In this document: positions 47,719 to 56,735 of the stretch, piece after piece
How positions within the stretch are numbered: position 1 is the first letter of the stretch
Layout of the letters: each line of letters starts with the position of its first letter
Assembly: GCA_001872285.1 (NCBI GenBank)
Contig: MNXU01000076.1
Span: 1 to 64,000, forward strand
From: Betaproteobacteria bacterium CG2_30_68_42
GTDB lineage: Bacteria; Pseudomonadota; Gammaproteobacteria; Burkholderiales; Rhodocyclaceae
DNA length: 64,000 nt
Reading direction: 5' to 3'
The notes under the pieces: model-generated
The model's input: only the letters and a program-made list of their open reading frames with translations
Database searches by the model: none
What the model was told of the DNA's origin: nothing
Made by a program: the position numbers and the translations under genes

Positions 47719-48161
47719 CACCTCCGCCATGCCGGGAGCTACTCGCCGACCGCTCGCGCGCCGGAGTCTACCGGCTCGCGCCGGAAGGGGCGCGCAAGCT
47801 GCGCGCGGCCGCCCGCGATCTCGGTTTCGCCACGCGCACTGCAAGCATGCGTGGTGTGCGCGGCAAGGCGGATTTCCTCGCAGCGCTCGCCTCTGCGCTC
47901 GCCTTTCCCGACTGGTTCGGCTTCAACTGGGACGCGCTCGAGGACTGCCTGGGCGATCTGTCGTGGATGCAGGCGGCGGGATACGTGACCGTGCTCGAAC
48001 ACTGCGAAGAATTCCGGGCGTGCGCGCATGCGGACTTCGACAGGGCGATCGCGGTATTCGAGGCGGCGGCAGGTTTCTGGCGCGGCCGGGGCACGGCCTT
48101 CTGGGTCTTCATCGACGTACACGACGGCGGCATCGCCCCGGCGCCCAGGTGTGCGCGATGA
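47715..48161 (+). CDS. barstar-family ribonuclease inhibitor
   Basis: Encodes 148 residues, cytosolic. FPDWFGFNWDALEDCLGDLS matches the barstar helix that fills the RNase active site: the aspartates of WDALEDC correspond to D35 and D39 of barstar, with C40. The protein is longer at both ends than barstar (90 residues). The ATG overlaps the RNase stop (ATGA) and its own stop overlaps nudB, so the three genes are coupled. It would protect the cytoplasm from the RNase before export. Confidence 0.9.
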   Translation: MTPPPCRELLADRSRAGVYRLAPEGARKLRAAARDLGFATRTASMRGVRGKADFLAALASALAFPDWFGFNWDALEDCLGDLSWMQAAGYVTVLEHCEEFRACAHADFDRAIAVFEAAAGFWRGRGTAFWVFIDVHDGGIAPAPRCAR

Positions 48162-48604
48162 CGTTCAAGCAGCCGGTCTCGGTGCTGGTCGTACTCTACA
48201 CGCCCCGGCTCGATGTCCTGCTGATCGAGCGCGCCGCACATCCCGGTTTCTGGCAATCGGTCACCGGCAGCCGCGAAGACGAGGAGACGCTGCGCGAGAC
48301 CGCAGTCCGCGAAGTGGCCGAGGAGACGGGCATCGACGCCACCGCGCACCGTCTGACCGACTGGAACATCGTCAATCGTTTCGAGATCTATCGCGAATGG
48401 CGCAGCCGCTACGCACCCGGCGTCACACACAATACCGAACATGTGTTCGGACTCGAACTCCCGCAGCCGCTGCCGGTCACGCTCGCGCCCGACGAGCATC
48501 GTGCCCACCTGTGGCTGCCCTGGCGCGAGGCGGCGCAAAAAGTGTTCTCCTGGAGCAACCGCGACGCCATCCTCGTCCTGCCGCGGCGCACCCGGGCGGC
48601 CTGA
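48158..48604 (+). CDS. nudB: dihydroneopterin triphosphate diphosphatase
   Basis: Encodes 148 residues. NudB removes pyrophosphate from dihydroneopterin triphosphate in folate synthesis. The Nudix box GSREDEETLRETAVREVAEETG is complete, and FKQPVSVLVVLYTPRLDVLL and LPWREAAQKVFSWSNRDAI match NudB. The start overlaps the barstar stop. Confidence 0.93.
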   Translation: MTFKQPVSVLVVLYTPRLDVLLIERAAHPGFWQSVTGSREDEETLRETAVREVAEETGIDATAHRLTDWNIVNRFEIYREWRSRYAPGVTHNTEHVFGLELPQPLPVTLAPDEHRAHLWLPWREAAQKVFSWSNRDAILVLPRRTRAA

Positions 48605-48722
48605 TCCGTTCCGCCCGGAGCGGTACGCCTTGCATCCATTCGGTTGAAACGCGTCCGGTGCGGGAAAATGCGACAGGCCGTTCGATGGGCGGTTGAACCG
48701 GGCCACCGCGAAACGCAGCGAC

Positions 48723-49340
48723 TCAGCGCGCGCCGCGTGTGTTGTCGCCCGCCGGCCCGCCGCTCGCCGGATCCCATCCGAAACCGGCGATCCGAAACAC
48801 ATCACGGTAATCGTAATCCGTCTGCACCGCGAGATTCAGCCGGTTGTAGGAGGCAAAATCGCTGACGAGATGGATGAGCTGAACGATGCCCTTGTCGGTC
48901 AGCCCGCATTCCATCGGCACCGCGAAATCCGTATCCGCCAGGCCGGCAGGGTTGGCATTGACCTTCAATGCGAAGTCGACGATGGCACGAAGCCGCGAGT
49001 CGCTCAGGGCGCCAGTGCCTCGCGCGAGGAAATCAGTGACGTCGCTTTCGGGCACGCCGAGTCCGTAAGTCAGAAGGGTACAGAACGCCGACGTGCAATA
49101 CATGCAGTCGTTCGCCTGGGACACCGCGATGCCTACGTGCTGGATTTCCGGCAAAGACAGCTCTCCGCATTGCCACAGCACTTTGGTTGCCCCCAACTTG
49201 GCTTTGAAGAACTCGGGGAAGTTCATCTCGACGCGGAAGTGGTTGGGCACCGCACCCTCCATTTCCGTCACCCAGGCACAGATTTCCTGGACGGCCGGGT
49301 CGTTCGATCCGGCGGGGTCCACCAGTTTGACTCGGGTCAC
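48723..49340 (-). CDS. carboxymuconolactone decarboxylase/AhpD-like family protein
   Basis: Encodes 205 residues from a GTG with AAGGAGG seven bases upstream. The AhpD-like motif ANDCMYCTSAFC holds the redox CxxC pair, and the helical pattern NFPEFFKAKLGATKVLW fits the CMD fold. Such proteins act as decarboxylases or as thiol peroxidase partners. It lies 64 bases downstream of the exported hydrolase on the same strand. Function is not known. Confidence 0.85.
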   Translation of the reverse strand: MTRVKLVDPAGSNDPAVQEICAWVTEMEGAVPNHFRVEMNFPEFFKAKLGATKVLWQCGELSLPEIQHVGIAVSQANDCMYCTSAFCTLLTYGLGVPESDVTDFLARGTGALSDSRLRAIVDFALKVNANPAGLADTDFAVPMECGLTDKGIVQLIHLVSDFASYNRLNLAVQTDYDYRDVFRIAGFGWDPASGGPAGDNTRGAR

Positions 49341-49404
49341 GATCTTTCCTCCTTCACGCCTTGCGGCATTGTCTGTCGGCGGCCACCGGGAGCCGCCGCG
49401 GGAT

Positions 49405-50439
49405 TCATCCGCGGTAGACCGGCGCGGGCTGACTGTAGAACGCATGCAGCGCCGAATACACGTTCCTGTGATTCTTCTCCTGAAGGCTGGAGTGCGCAAT
49501 GCCGGGAAGGACGATCAGCTGCTTGTCCGGGTTTGGCAACCTGGAGAAGAAGTTCGTGAGGTCCTCGAAGGCGGCGATCTTGTCGTACTGTCCACGCAGA
49601 ATGAGCGTCGATGCCGTGATCCGTTCCGGATCGCAGAGCGGAAGGTTCCTGGACATGTCGACATAAGTCCCGGTGGGCACCTCCGAATCGAGCGCCAGTA
49701 TGGCATCCGCGAAAGCCTCGACCACCACCGGATCGGCGCTTCCCGCGTGATCGCGGGTGAAGATGCTGCGAATGTGGTCGCGGCTGATCTTGCGGCGATT
49801 GGATGCCATGTATTCGGCCAGCCGCTGGCGCCGCTTGGCCAGCGTCACGCTACCCTCCCCGGTCCATACGAAGGCATCGAGCGCAAGGCGCGCCACCTGC
49901 TCCGGATGGCGCTGTGCGAACAGCGCCGCCCGTAGCGAACCCGACGAGATGCCATACAGAAGAAACTGCCGCGTCCCGGTCAGCTCCTGAATGTATTCGG
50001 CCGTGGCCGCGATATCGTCGGCGCCGGTGGCCACATCCGCGTTGATGGGGCGGTGCTTGTCGGACCGGCCGTAGCCTTCCATGTCGACACACCAGGTGTC
50101 ATAGCCCAGCCGCGCGAACCAGTCCATGACCGAGTATTGGGGCTGGCCGGGCACCTGCAGATCGAACACCGGCGTGGATGCCATGGAGGAGCCGTGAACG
50201 AAGAGGATCGTTCCCGCGGCGGGTACGCCGGACGCCTGCTTGCGCCACAGAAACAGCCGGATGCGGGTTCCGCCGGCGTGCTTGTAAGCCCAGTGCACCG
50301 TTCCCGTCGTGGACGGCGGCGCGCTCGCCGCGGCAACCGGGACGTCCGGCAGCAGGGCAGTGGCAGCAGCGGCCACACCACCCAGCACCACGTCACGCCG
50401 GGTCCGGGATACGAACCGAGAACCGCGATCCTCACTCAT
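49405..50439 (-). CDS. Tat-exported alpha/beta hydrolase
   Basis: Encodes 344 residues. The N-terminal SRTRRDVVLGG with a hydrophobic stretch is a twin-arginine signal. The hydrolase body has FVHGSS, GISSGS (the nucleophile elbow GxSxG) and the late His in LPGIAHSS. The likely catalytic acid is in LRGQYDKIAAFED. The substrate is unknown. The AraC-type gene 610 bases upstream in the divergent direction may regulate it. Confidence 0.9.
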   Translation of the reverse strand: MSEDRGSRFVSRTRRDVVLGGVAAAATALLPDVPVAAASAPPSTTGTVHWAYKHAGGTRIRLFLWRKQASGVPAAGTILFVHGSSMASTPVFDLQVPGQPQYSVMDWFARLGYDTWCVDMEGYGRSDKHRPINADVATGADDIAATAEYIQELTGTRQFLLYGISSGSLRAALFAQRHPEQVARLALDAFVWTGEGSVTLAKRRQRLAEYMASNRRKISRDHIRSIFTRDHAGSADPVVVEAFADAILALDSEVPTGTYVDMSRNLPLCDPERITASTLILRGQYDKIAAFEDLTNFFSRLPNPDKQLIVLPGIAHSSLQEKNHRNVYSALHAFYSQPAPVYRG

Positions 50440-51049
50440 CGCTCGCTCCGGTCACCGGTTCTCGGGCCGGCCTGCGAGCGGCAGCGCGAGCCCCCGACCT
50501 TTGCGCCCCTCCCCACGCAAAGCCAACTGCGTTTCCTGAGACCCAACCGGCCGCCGGCGGCGCTCCCGTCCGGATCCGGATGGCGGGCGGGCGAAGCATC
50601 GTTCAGCGCTTGCTCCCGTCGACGACGACCGACAGTCACACGATTTCGCCTCGCTCGAATCCATGCCCACACCAACGCCGATCACCGCCGTCACCCGCGA
50701 GCCCTCCAGCAACATGTTGAACATGGAAACCTCAGTTCGATGCGTCCGGGTGTGACGGGCTGTCAGACGAGGCGCGAGGCCGCCGCATGGCGTTTCCGTG
50801 CAAGCAGGGGCAGCCAGGCGATCCGGGAACCGTGCGATCGGACGCGGCGCGAACTCGCCCTTTCGGTAAGCGTCTGCGAAGGCAGAAAATCCAGGTTTCA
50901 TGCGGCATTCCTGAGAGCGGATGGCGGTCAACCGAGGGTTCTGGCTTCCTTGCTGAAATTCGCGTCGACGCCCCCTTGAAACATATCCGGGCAACCAGCG
51001 CTTATGGGTATCATAAGCACACGGTTCATAACCTTTCGCACATTCCACG
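50440..51049. other. divergent intergenic region between hydrolase and AraC gene
   Basis: The 610 bases hold no gene I can support. An open minus-strand frame (about 50452-50724, MFNMLLEGSR) has no family pattern and an odd composition. A 10-base palindrome CAACATGTTG (50710-50719) and the larger palindrome at 51000-51018 are the visible signals. Part of this may be a decayed gene. Confidence 0.5.
51000..51018. promoter_or_regulatory. palindrome before the AraC-type regulator gene
   Basis: GCTTATG-GGTAT-CATAAGC is a perfect 7-base inverted repeat with a 5-base spacer, 32 bases before the regulator ATG and in an AT-richer stretch. It could be an operator for self-control or for the divergent hydrolase. 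Confidence 0.5.
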
Positions 51050-51886
51050 ATGGCTGCACCGGACAGCATTTCCCGTCTCCTCGACCGGGTCGGAATGCGG
51101 GCGAAGACCTTCCATACCGGCACGCTCTGCGGTTTGCATATGTTCGCTGCCGACGAGGGTGTCGGACACCTGCACGTGATTCGCGAAGGGGTGTTGCGGG
51201 CGCTGCAGACCGGCCATCCAGCCATGGCGTTGCGCGCACCGGCGTTGGTCTTCTACCCCCGCCCGCTTGATCATCGCCTGGAGATCGAGGAGCCGGCCGG
51301 CGCGCACCTCCTGTGTGCCAGCGTCCAGTACGGTGCCGGTATGGAGAACGCGATCACCCGCTCATTCCCTTCCGTGATGGTGATCCCGTTCGACGCCCAG
51401 CGCAGCGTCGGGCTCACACTGACACTGCTGTTCGAGGAGGCGGCGCAGGCGCACACCGGGCGGCAGGTGATGCTGGATCGCCTGTGTGATGTCCTGCTCA
51501 TCCAGATCGTGCGTTTCGCCATCGAGCGCAAACTGGTGGCGCGCGGCATACTCGCCGGCCTCGCGCATCCGCGCCTGGCACGCGTGCTGGGGGAAGTTCT
51601 GGACGCCCCCGGCCACCCATGGACCATCGGTCAGATGGCAATGCGCGCGCATCTGTCACGCAACGGCTTCGCATGCCAATTTCGCGAGGTGATCGGAATG
51701 ACGCCCGGCGGCTTTGTGGGAGCACTCCGTGTCGCGCATGCGCAGCGCCTGCTGCGCCAGGGGCGCCCCATAGGTTTGGTAAGCCAGGACGTCGGCTACA
51801 GCGGCCAGCCGGCGTTTTCCAGGGCCTTCCTTCGCGAAACGGGCGTGAGTCCCTCGGCGTGGGCGCGCCGGGCCATGGCTGATTGA
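51050..51886 (+). CDS. AraC family transcriptional regulator
   Basis: Encodes 278 residues. The C-terminal double helix-turn-helix (TIGQMAMRAHLSRNGFACQF and PIGLVSQDVGYSGQPAFSRAF) is the AraC domain, with TPGGFVGALRVAHAQRLL between. The N-terminal half is a cupin-type sensor (LHVIREGVLRALQTG, LVFYPRPLDHRLE) of the AraC_binding_2/cupin_6 sort. It probably regulates the divergent hydrolase and CMD-like genes. Confidence 0.93.
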   Translation: MAAPDSISRLLDRVGMRAKTFHTGTLCGLHMFAADEGVGHLHVIREGVLRALQTGHPAMALRAPALVFYPRPLDHRLEIEEPAGAHLLCASVQYGAGMENAITRSFPSVMVIPFDAQRSVGLTLTLLFEEAAQAHTGRQVMLDRLCDVLLIQIVRFAIERKLVARGILAGLAHPRLARVLGEVLDAPGHPWTIGQMAMRAHLSRNGFACQFREVIGMTPGGFVGALRVAHAQRLLRQGRPIGLVSQDVGYSGQPAFSRAFLRETGVSPSAWARRAMAD

Positions 51887-52048
51887 CACTGGCGGCCCGC
51901 CGGAACCACGCCTGATCGACCGCGCCGCCGGGACAGCGGCATTCCGATCCTGATCGTCGAATCGCTGCCGCCATCCTCCGCACTCGACCGGAAAACCGGA
52001 CCGGCGTTCCCACCGCGTTCGCCCTAATCACCCAAGCCCGAAGCGCTG

Positions 52049-52261
52049 TCATCCGCGCTGACCGACTCCAGCCGGGCAGGACTGCACCGCGATCAGTTCC
52101 GCGAGACAGTTCGGGCACAGACAGCCTTCGTGGCCGGCAGGCAGGCGCCGAAGCGCGGGCAGGCTCGCGCACCAGCAGGGGCTGCGCGCCCGCAGCCCGC
52201 ACACGAAGCTGGACCCGCATCGCCCGCACACCGAGGCGCCGGGCTCGGCCCCGCCATTCAT
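52049..52261 (-). CDS. cysteine-rich CWC family protein
   Basis: Encodes 70 residues. VCGRCGSSFVCG, PCWCASLPALRR and GCLCPNCLAELIA show the cysteine pattern of the CWC family, which gives it its name. The spacing suggests a zinc ribbon. Function unknown. It is divergent from hsp20; its ATG is 30 bases from the -35 of the heat-shock promoter. Confidence 0.8.
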   Translation of the reverse strand: MNGGAEPGASVCGRCGSSFVCGLRARSPCWCASLPALRRLPAGHEGCLCPNCLAELIAVQSCPAGVGQRG

Positions 52262-52290
52262 CGAGTGCCCCCCGAACCGCGTGCGCGCCT

Positions 52291-52319
52291 CTTGAAAGCG
52301 GCGCCGCGCTTCCCAATAT
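52291..52319 (+). promoter_or_regulatory. sigma-32 (heat-shock) promoter of hsp20
   Basis: CTTGAAA (52291-52297) matches the sigma-32 -35 consensus exactly. CCCAATAT (52312-52319) matches seven of eight positions of the CCCCATNT -10. The spacer is 14 bases. It points to hsp20, with a predicted leader of about 48 bases. Confidence 0.8.
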
Positions 52320-52328
52320 TAAGAATCG

Positions 52329-52342
52329 ACCGGGCGCCCGGT
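52329..52342. repeat. perfect 14-base palindrome in the hsp20 leader
   Basis: ACCGGGCGCCCGGT is a perfect palindrome in the hsp20 5' leader, before the AAGGAG ribosome-binding site. It could be an RNA structure or a protein-binding site. Confidence 0.6.
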
Positions 52343-52372
52343 TCCGCGCCCTTCACAGTAAAGGAGACAGCC

Positions 52373-52786
52373 ATGACCAGCATCACCCGCTATGACCCCT
52401 TGGACGATTTCTTCCGCGGTTTCTTCGTGCGGCCGGTGGAGTTGGGGACGCCCGCGGAAGCTCCGCACGTGAAAGTCGATGTCGTCGAAGACGCCGACAA
52501 ATATACCGTACATGCCGAATTGCCGGGCATCAACAAGGACGACATCCACGTGAGCATCGACGGCGCGATGATCTCGATCAGCGCGGAGCGCAAGTCGCAG
52601 AAGGAAGTGAAGGAAGGCGACCGCATCCTGCGCAGCGAGCGTTATTTCGGCAAGGTCTCGCGCAGCTTCGAGCTCGGCCAGGATGTCGACGAAAGCCGTG
52701 CCGCGGCGAAGTTCAGCGACGGCGTACTCGAACTGTCGCTGCCGAAGAAGGCGGTCACCAGCGCCAGGCGTCTGGAAATCTCGTAA
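52373..52786 (+). CDS. small heat-shock protein (Hsp20 family)
   Basis: Encodes 137 residues. The alpha-crystallin domain is complete: VDVVEDADKYTVHAELPGI, DDIHVSIDGAMISISAERK, RYFGKVSRSFELGQDVDES and FSDGVLELSLPKK. The protein keeps unfolding proteins soluble. AAGGAGACAGCC-ATG fixes the start. The upstream sigma-32 box supports heat-shock control. Confidence 0.95.
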   Translation: MTSITRYDPLDDFFRGFFVRPVELGTPAEAPHVKVDVVEDADKYTVHAELPGINKDDIHVSIDGAMISISAERKSQKEVKEGDRILRSERYFGKVSRSFELGQDVDESRAAAKFSDGVLELSLPKKAVTSARRLEIS

Positions 52787-52869
52787 CCGCGCCGTCCATC
52801 CCGGCCACGCGGGCGCTCGCATCGAAAAGGGGCGCCTGCGCGCTCTGCGCGGCGGGCGCGATACGCCGG

Positions 52870-53807
<938 letters not shown>

Positions 53808-53814
53808 GGAACCG

Positions 53815-54333
53815 TCACTTCGGGCAGGACGTGCTCTCCGAACTCACCTTGCCGACGAGCAGCAGGAAGTTCTCGAACGGTGGCATGTTCCGCATCGCTT
53901 CCAGCTTGGGACCTTCGAACTGCAGGCGGCCGAACATCATCGCGCGCATCGGACCGTACTCGCCGTTGCCCATCTCGAGCCAGCGCGCGGTATCGGCATG
54001 CATGAGGTAATCGACGTCCCCGTCGAGCGCGGCATTTTCGATTTCGCCCGCATACACACACATGGCCTTGCCGTCCTTCAGGGCGATGCGCATCTCGACC
54101 GGCTTGGCTGGCGTGCAGTCGGTGCGGTAGACGTGCATCACCTTGTATCCGCGCTTCTTGTCGTTGCCCACCCATTCCGACTCGACCAGCTTCTCGGTCA
54201 GCACCGGGTCCTGGTTCCATGCCGCGCACGCCTGCTTCGCCCACTCGGCCGACATCAGCACTGGTGCGGCCGAAGCGCCCGCGGCTGCAAGACCGAATGC
54301 AACGCCCAGCACAGCTCTCGAAATCGCCTTCAT
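53815..54333 (-). CDS. exported SCP2-like sterol/lipid-transfer domain protein
   Basis: Encodes 172 residues with a signal peptide (MKAISRAVLGVAFGLAAAGASA, cleaved near 22). WAKQACAAWNQDPVL, MRIALKDGKAMCVYAG and LMHADTARWLEMGNGEYGPM with the final FGRLQFEGPKLEAMRNMPPF match the SCP2 sterol-binding pattern. Cysteines may form a disulfide in the periplasm. It converges with argB. Confidence 0.8.
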   Translation of the reverse strand: MKAISRAVLGVAFGLAAAGASAAPVLMSAEWAKQACAAWNQDPVLTEKLVESEWVGNDKKRGYKVMHVYRTDCTPAKPVEMRIALKDGKAMCVYAGEIENAALDGDVDYLMHADTARWLEMGNGEYGPMRAMMFGRLQFEGPKLEAMRNMPPFENFLLLVGKVSSESTSCPK

Positions 54334-54423
54334 CGACTCCTCCTCCGTCAATCGAAAGGTGCAGGTTAGCGCAGGCCGCGGGGGGCGGCCAATCAGTCCT
54401 GTTTCTGCCGCCATCGCCCGAAC

Positions 54424-56049
54424 TCAGCGAAGCGCCGCGATGCGCCGAACGCCGCCCACGAAGCGCTCCAGCGTCGCCGAGAGCACACCGCGCGGGATCA
54501 TCGCCTCGATGAGCTGGAACCTGCCCCTCTTCCCGGCCGCGCGCGACAGCGCCTGCTGCAGTTCGCGACGGGTGCTCACCCGCACCCCGTCCCCGCCCAT
54601 CCCGGCCGCCATGTCCGCGAAACGCCAGTCCGAGAGGTCGTTGAAGGCCGACTCGGGCTGGAAGGTGCGCAGCATCTCCCAGCTCGCATTGTTGAACACC
54701 ACCACGATCGGGTCCCAGCCGTAGCGGCGGCAATTGCCCAGTTCCCAGCCGGTCATCTGGAACGCCCCGTCGCCCACCAGCACCAGGGGGCGTCGCCCCG
54801 ATGCGGCCTGCAAGCCCAGGCCCGCCGGCACGCCGAATCCCATGGTCGCGTAATAGCCCGGCGCGACCAGTGCGGTGTGCTCGATGTCCATCGCGGTAAA
54901 CAGGCAGTCCCCCATGTCCGCGGCGATGGGGAAGCGGCCGAACTCCGCCATCAGGTCGTTGATCGCGGTGGCGATGTCGTCCGGATGGATCGGCGCATCG
55001 TCGGCTACGAGACCGCGCGGATAGGCCTTGGCCGGCCTCCTCGCCGCGACCGCGCCTTCCGGGGCACGTTCCAGCATCTTCCCGACCAGCGCGCCGAGGG
55101 GGATGTCCGGATAGACGTGATGGCCGAGGATGACGCGCTCGTCGAGTGCGCGGATCGTGCGCCGCAGATCGATTCTCCGCACCGACACGCCGAAGTTCGT
55201 GTCGGAAATGATCACCCCGAGCAGCAGCAGGGCATCGGAGCGCTCGACCAGCTCCGTCACCTCGGGATCGCCGGCCACGCCCAGATAGGTTCCGAGCGGC
55301 GGCGTGTCGGTGCCGGCCAGCAGCCCGCGTCCCAGCATGCTGGTCACCACCGGCAGCCCCAGCCTGCGCGCGAGCTGCGCCACTTCGGCCTCGAGTCCGT
55401 AGCGCCTGACCTCGACTCCAACCATCAGCACCGGGGATCGCGCCGCGGTCAACCGGCCGAGGATCTCGTCCACACAGGCCGCCAGCGCTTCGGCATCGAA
55501 GGCCCGCTGCGGGCTCGCGGGAACCGGCCCGCACGGCGCGCCCACCTGGTCGCGCGGCAGCTCCAGGTAGACCGGCTGGCTGCGCGTGAGGCAGTTACCG
55601 AGCACGCGGGCGATGTCGGAGCCGGCGCGCGCGGGGTCGTCGAGTCTCGCCTGGTCGCAGGTGATCTCCGCGTAGATCCGGTACTGCGAATCGAGCGTCT
55701 TCGCCTGGTGATGGAGCAGAAGCCCGGTGTGCGCCTCGCCCGCCCCCGGCGCCCCGGAGATCACCACCACCGGGGATTTTTCGGCGAACGCGGCCGCGAC
55801 CGCGTTGACCATGTTGAGAGCGCCCGCACCGTAGGTCACGGCCGCCACGCCGAGCCTGCTGCGCAGGCGCGCGGCCGCATCGGCCGCGAAGCCCACGGCC
55901 GGCTCGTGCGACAGGGTGTAGAGCGGAAGGATGCCGGATTCCTCCACCACCTTGAAGAACGGCAGGGCGAAATCTCCGGGGATGCCGAAGATTTCTCCCG
56001 CGCCCCGCTCCCTCAACGCATGCAGCAGGGCGCGGGCGAGCGTGCTCAC
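54424..56049 (-). CDS. indolepyruvate/phenylpyruvate decarboxylase-like TPP enzyme
   Basis: Encodes 541 residues from a GTG that overlaps the sco1 stop (GTGA). TPP-dependent decarboxylases of the IpdC/PpdC type turn aromatic 2-oxoacids into aldehydes, a step to indole-3- or phenyl-acetate. LSHEPAVGFAAD holds the catalytic Glu, and the TPP motif runs from GDGAFQMTG to VVVFNNASW. The length matches Azospirillum PpdC/IpdC. Substrate is inferred; pyruvate or benzoylformate decarboxylase are alternatives. Its position after sco1 and ctaB is odd. Confidence 0.8.
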   Translation of the reverse strand: MSTLARALLHALRERGAGEIFGIPGDFALPFFKVVEESGILPLYTLSHEPAVGFAADAAARLRSRLGVAAVTYGAGALNMVNAVAAAFAEKSPVVVISGAPGAGEAHTGLLLHHQAKTLDSQYRIYAEITCDQARLDDPARAGSDIARVLGNCLTRSQPVYLELPRDQVGAPCGPVPASPQRAFDAEALAACVDEILGRLTAARSPVLMVGVEVRRYGLEAEVAQLARRLGLPVVTSMLGRGLLAGTDTPPLGTYLGVAGDPEVTELVERSDALLLLGVIISDTNFGVSVRRIDLRRTIRALDERVILGHHVYPDIPLGALVGKMLERAPEGAVAARRPAKAYPRGLVADDAPIHPDDIATAINDLMAEFGRFPIAADMGDCLFTAMDIEHTALVAPGYYATMGFGVPAGLGLQAASGRRPLVLVGDGAFQMTGWELGNCRRYGWDPIVVVFNNASWEMLRTFQPESAFNDLSDWRFADMAAGMGGDGVRVSTRRELQQALSRAAGKRGRFQLIEAMIPRGVLSATLERFVGGVRRIAALR

Positions 56050-56735
56050 TCGCCCTCCAGCAGGCGCTGGATGTCGTGGGCGATCGCCTCCGCGGTCTCG
56101 CCGTGGCGCACGTACAGGCGCAGCCGGCCCTGGGGATCGTAGACGTAGGTGCCGGCGGAGTGATCCACGGTATAGGTCTGGGGGGTGGCGCCCGGCTGTT
56201 TCTGGTAGAACACCTTGAACTGCTTCGCGGTCTCTGCGGTGCGCGCCGGGTCGGCATACAGCCCGACGAAGGACGGGTGGAACGCGGGCACATACTGGGC
56301 GAGCAGCTCCCGCGTGTCGCGTTCCGGATCCACGGTGATGAACAGCACCTGCACCCGCGCCGCCTGCGGGCCCAGGATCTCGAGCACCCGCTTCATGGTC
56401 GAGAGGTTGGTCGGACAGACATCCGGGCACTGCGTGTAGCCGAAGAACACGCTCACCACCTTGCCCCGGTAGTCGGCGAGCGTGCGCGGCCTGCCGGAAT
56501 GGTCGGTGAGCGCGAAATCCCGCGCGTAGTCGGCGCCGGTGAGATCCGTCGCATGGAACTTCGGCGCCGCGGGCCCGCACGCGGCCAGCGTAGCCGCGGC
56601 GCAGGCGAGCGCCAGGTTCCTAAAGGTAGTGGTCGACCAGCAGCGCCGCGAAAAGCGCCGCCAGATAGAGGATCGAGAAGCGGAACGTGCGCCGGGCGAG
56701 GCCGTCGCTGTAGCGGAAGTAGAGGCCGATGGCAT
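56046..56735 (-). CDS. SCO1/SenC copper chaperone lipoprotein (start unresolved)
   Basis: Encodes a thioredoxin-fold copper protein that helps build the CuA centre of cytochrome oxidase. CPDVCPTNL holds the CxxxC copper ligands, and [12 protein letters not shown] holds the His. A lipobox LAAC sits 40 or so residues before the first motif (nucleotides about 56577-56588). The expected start near it lacks ATG, GTG or TTG: the frame reads [14 protein letters not shown]. The only start is an ATG at 56735, which overlaps ctaB by 116 bases. A CTG start, a rare codon or a sequence error could explain this. Confidence 0.85.
   Translation of the reverse strand: MPSASTSATATASPGARSASRSSIWRRFSRRCWSTTTFRNLALACAAATLAACGPAAPKFHATDLTGADYARDFALTDHSGRPRTLADYRGKVVSVFFGYTQCPDVCPTNLSTMKRVLEILGPQAARVQVLFITVDPERDTRELLAQYVPAFHPSFVGLYADPARTAETAKQFKVFYQKQPGATPQTYTVDHSAGTYVYDPQGRLRLYVRHGETAEAIAHDIQRLLEGE

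Noticed and set aside
50452-51225. Minus-strand frame in the AraC-hydrolase gap
   Set aside because: No family pattern and odd composition; it overlaps the AraC gene region at one end.
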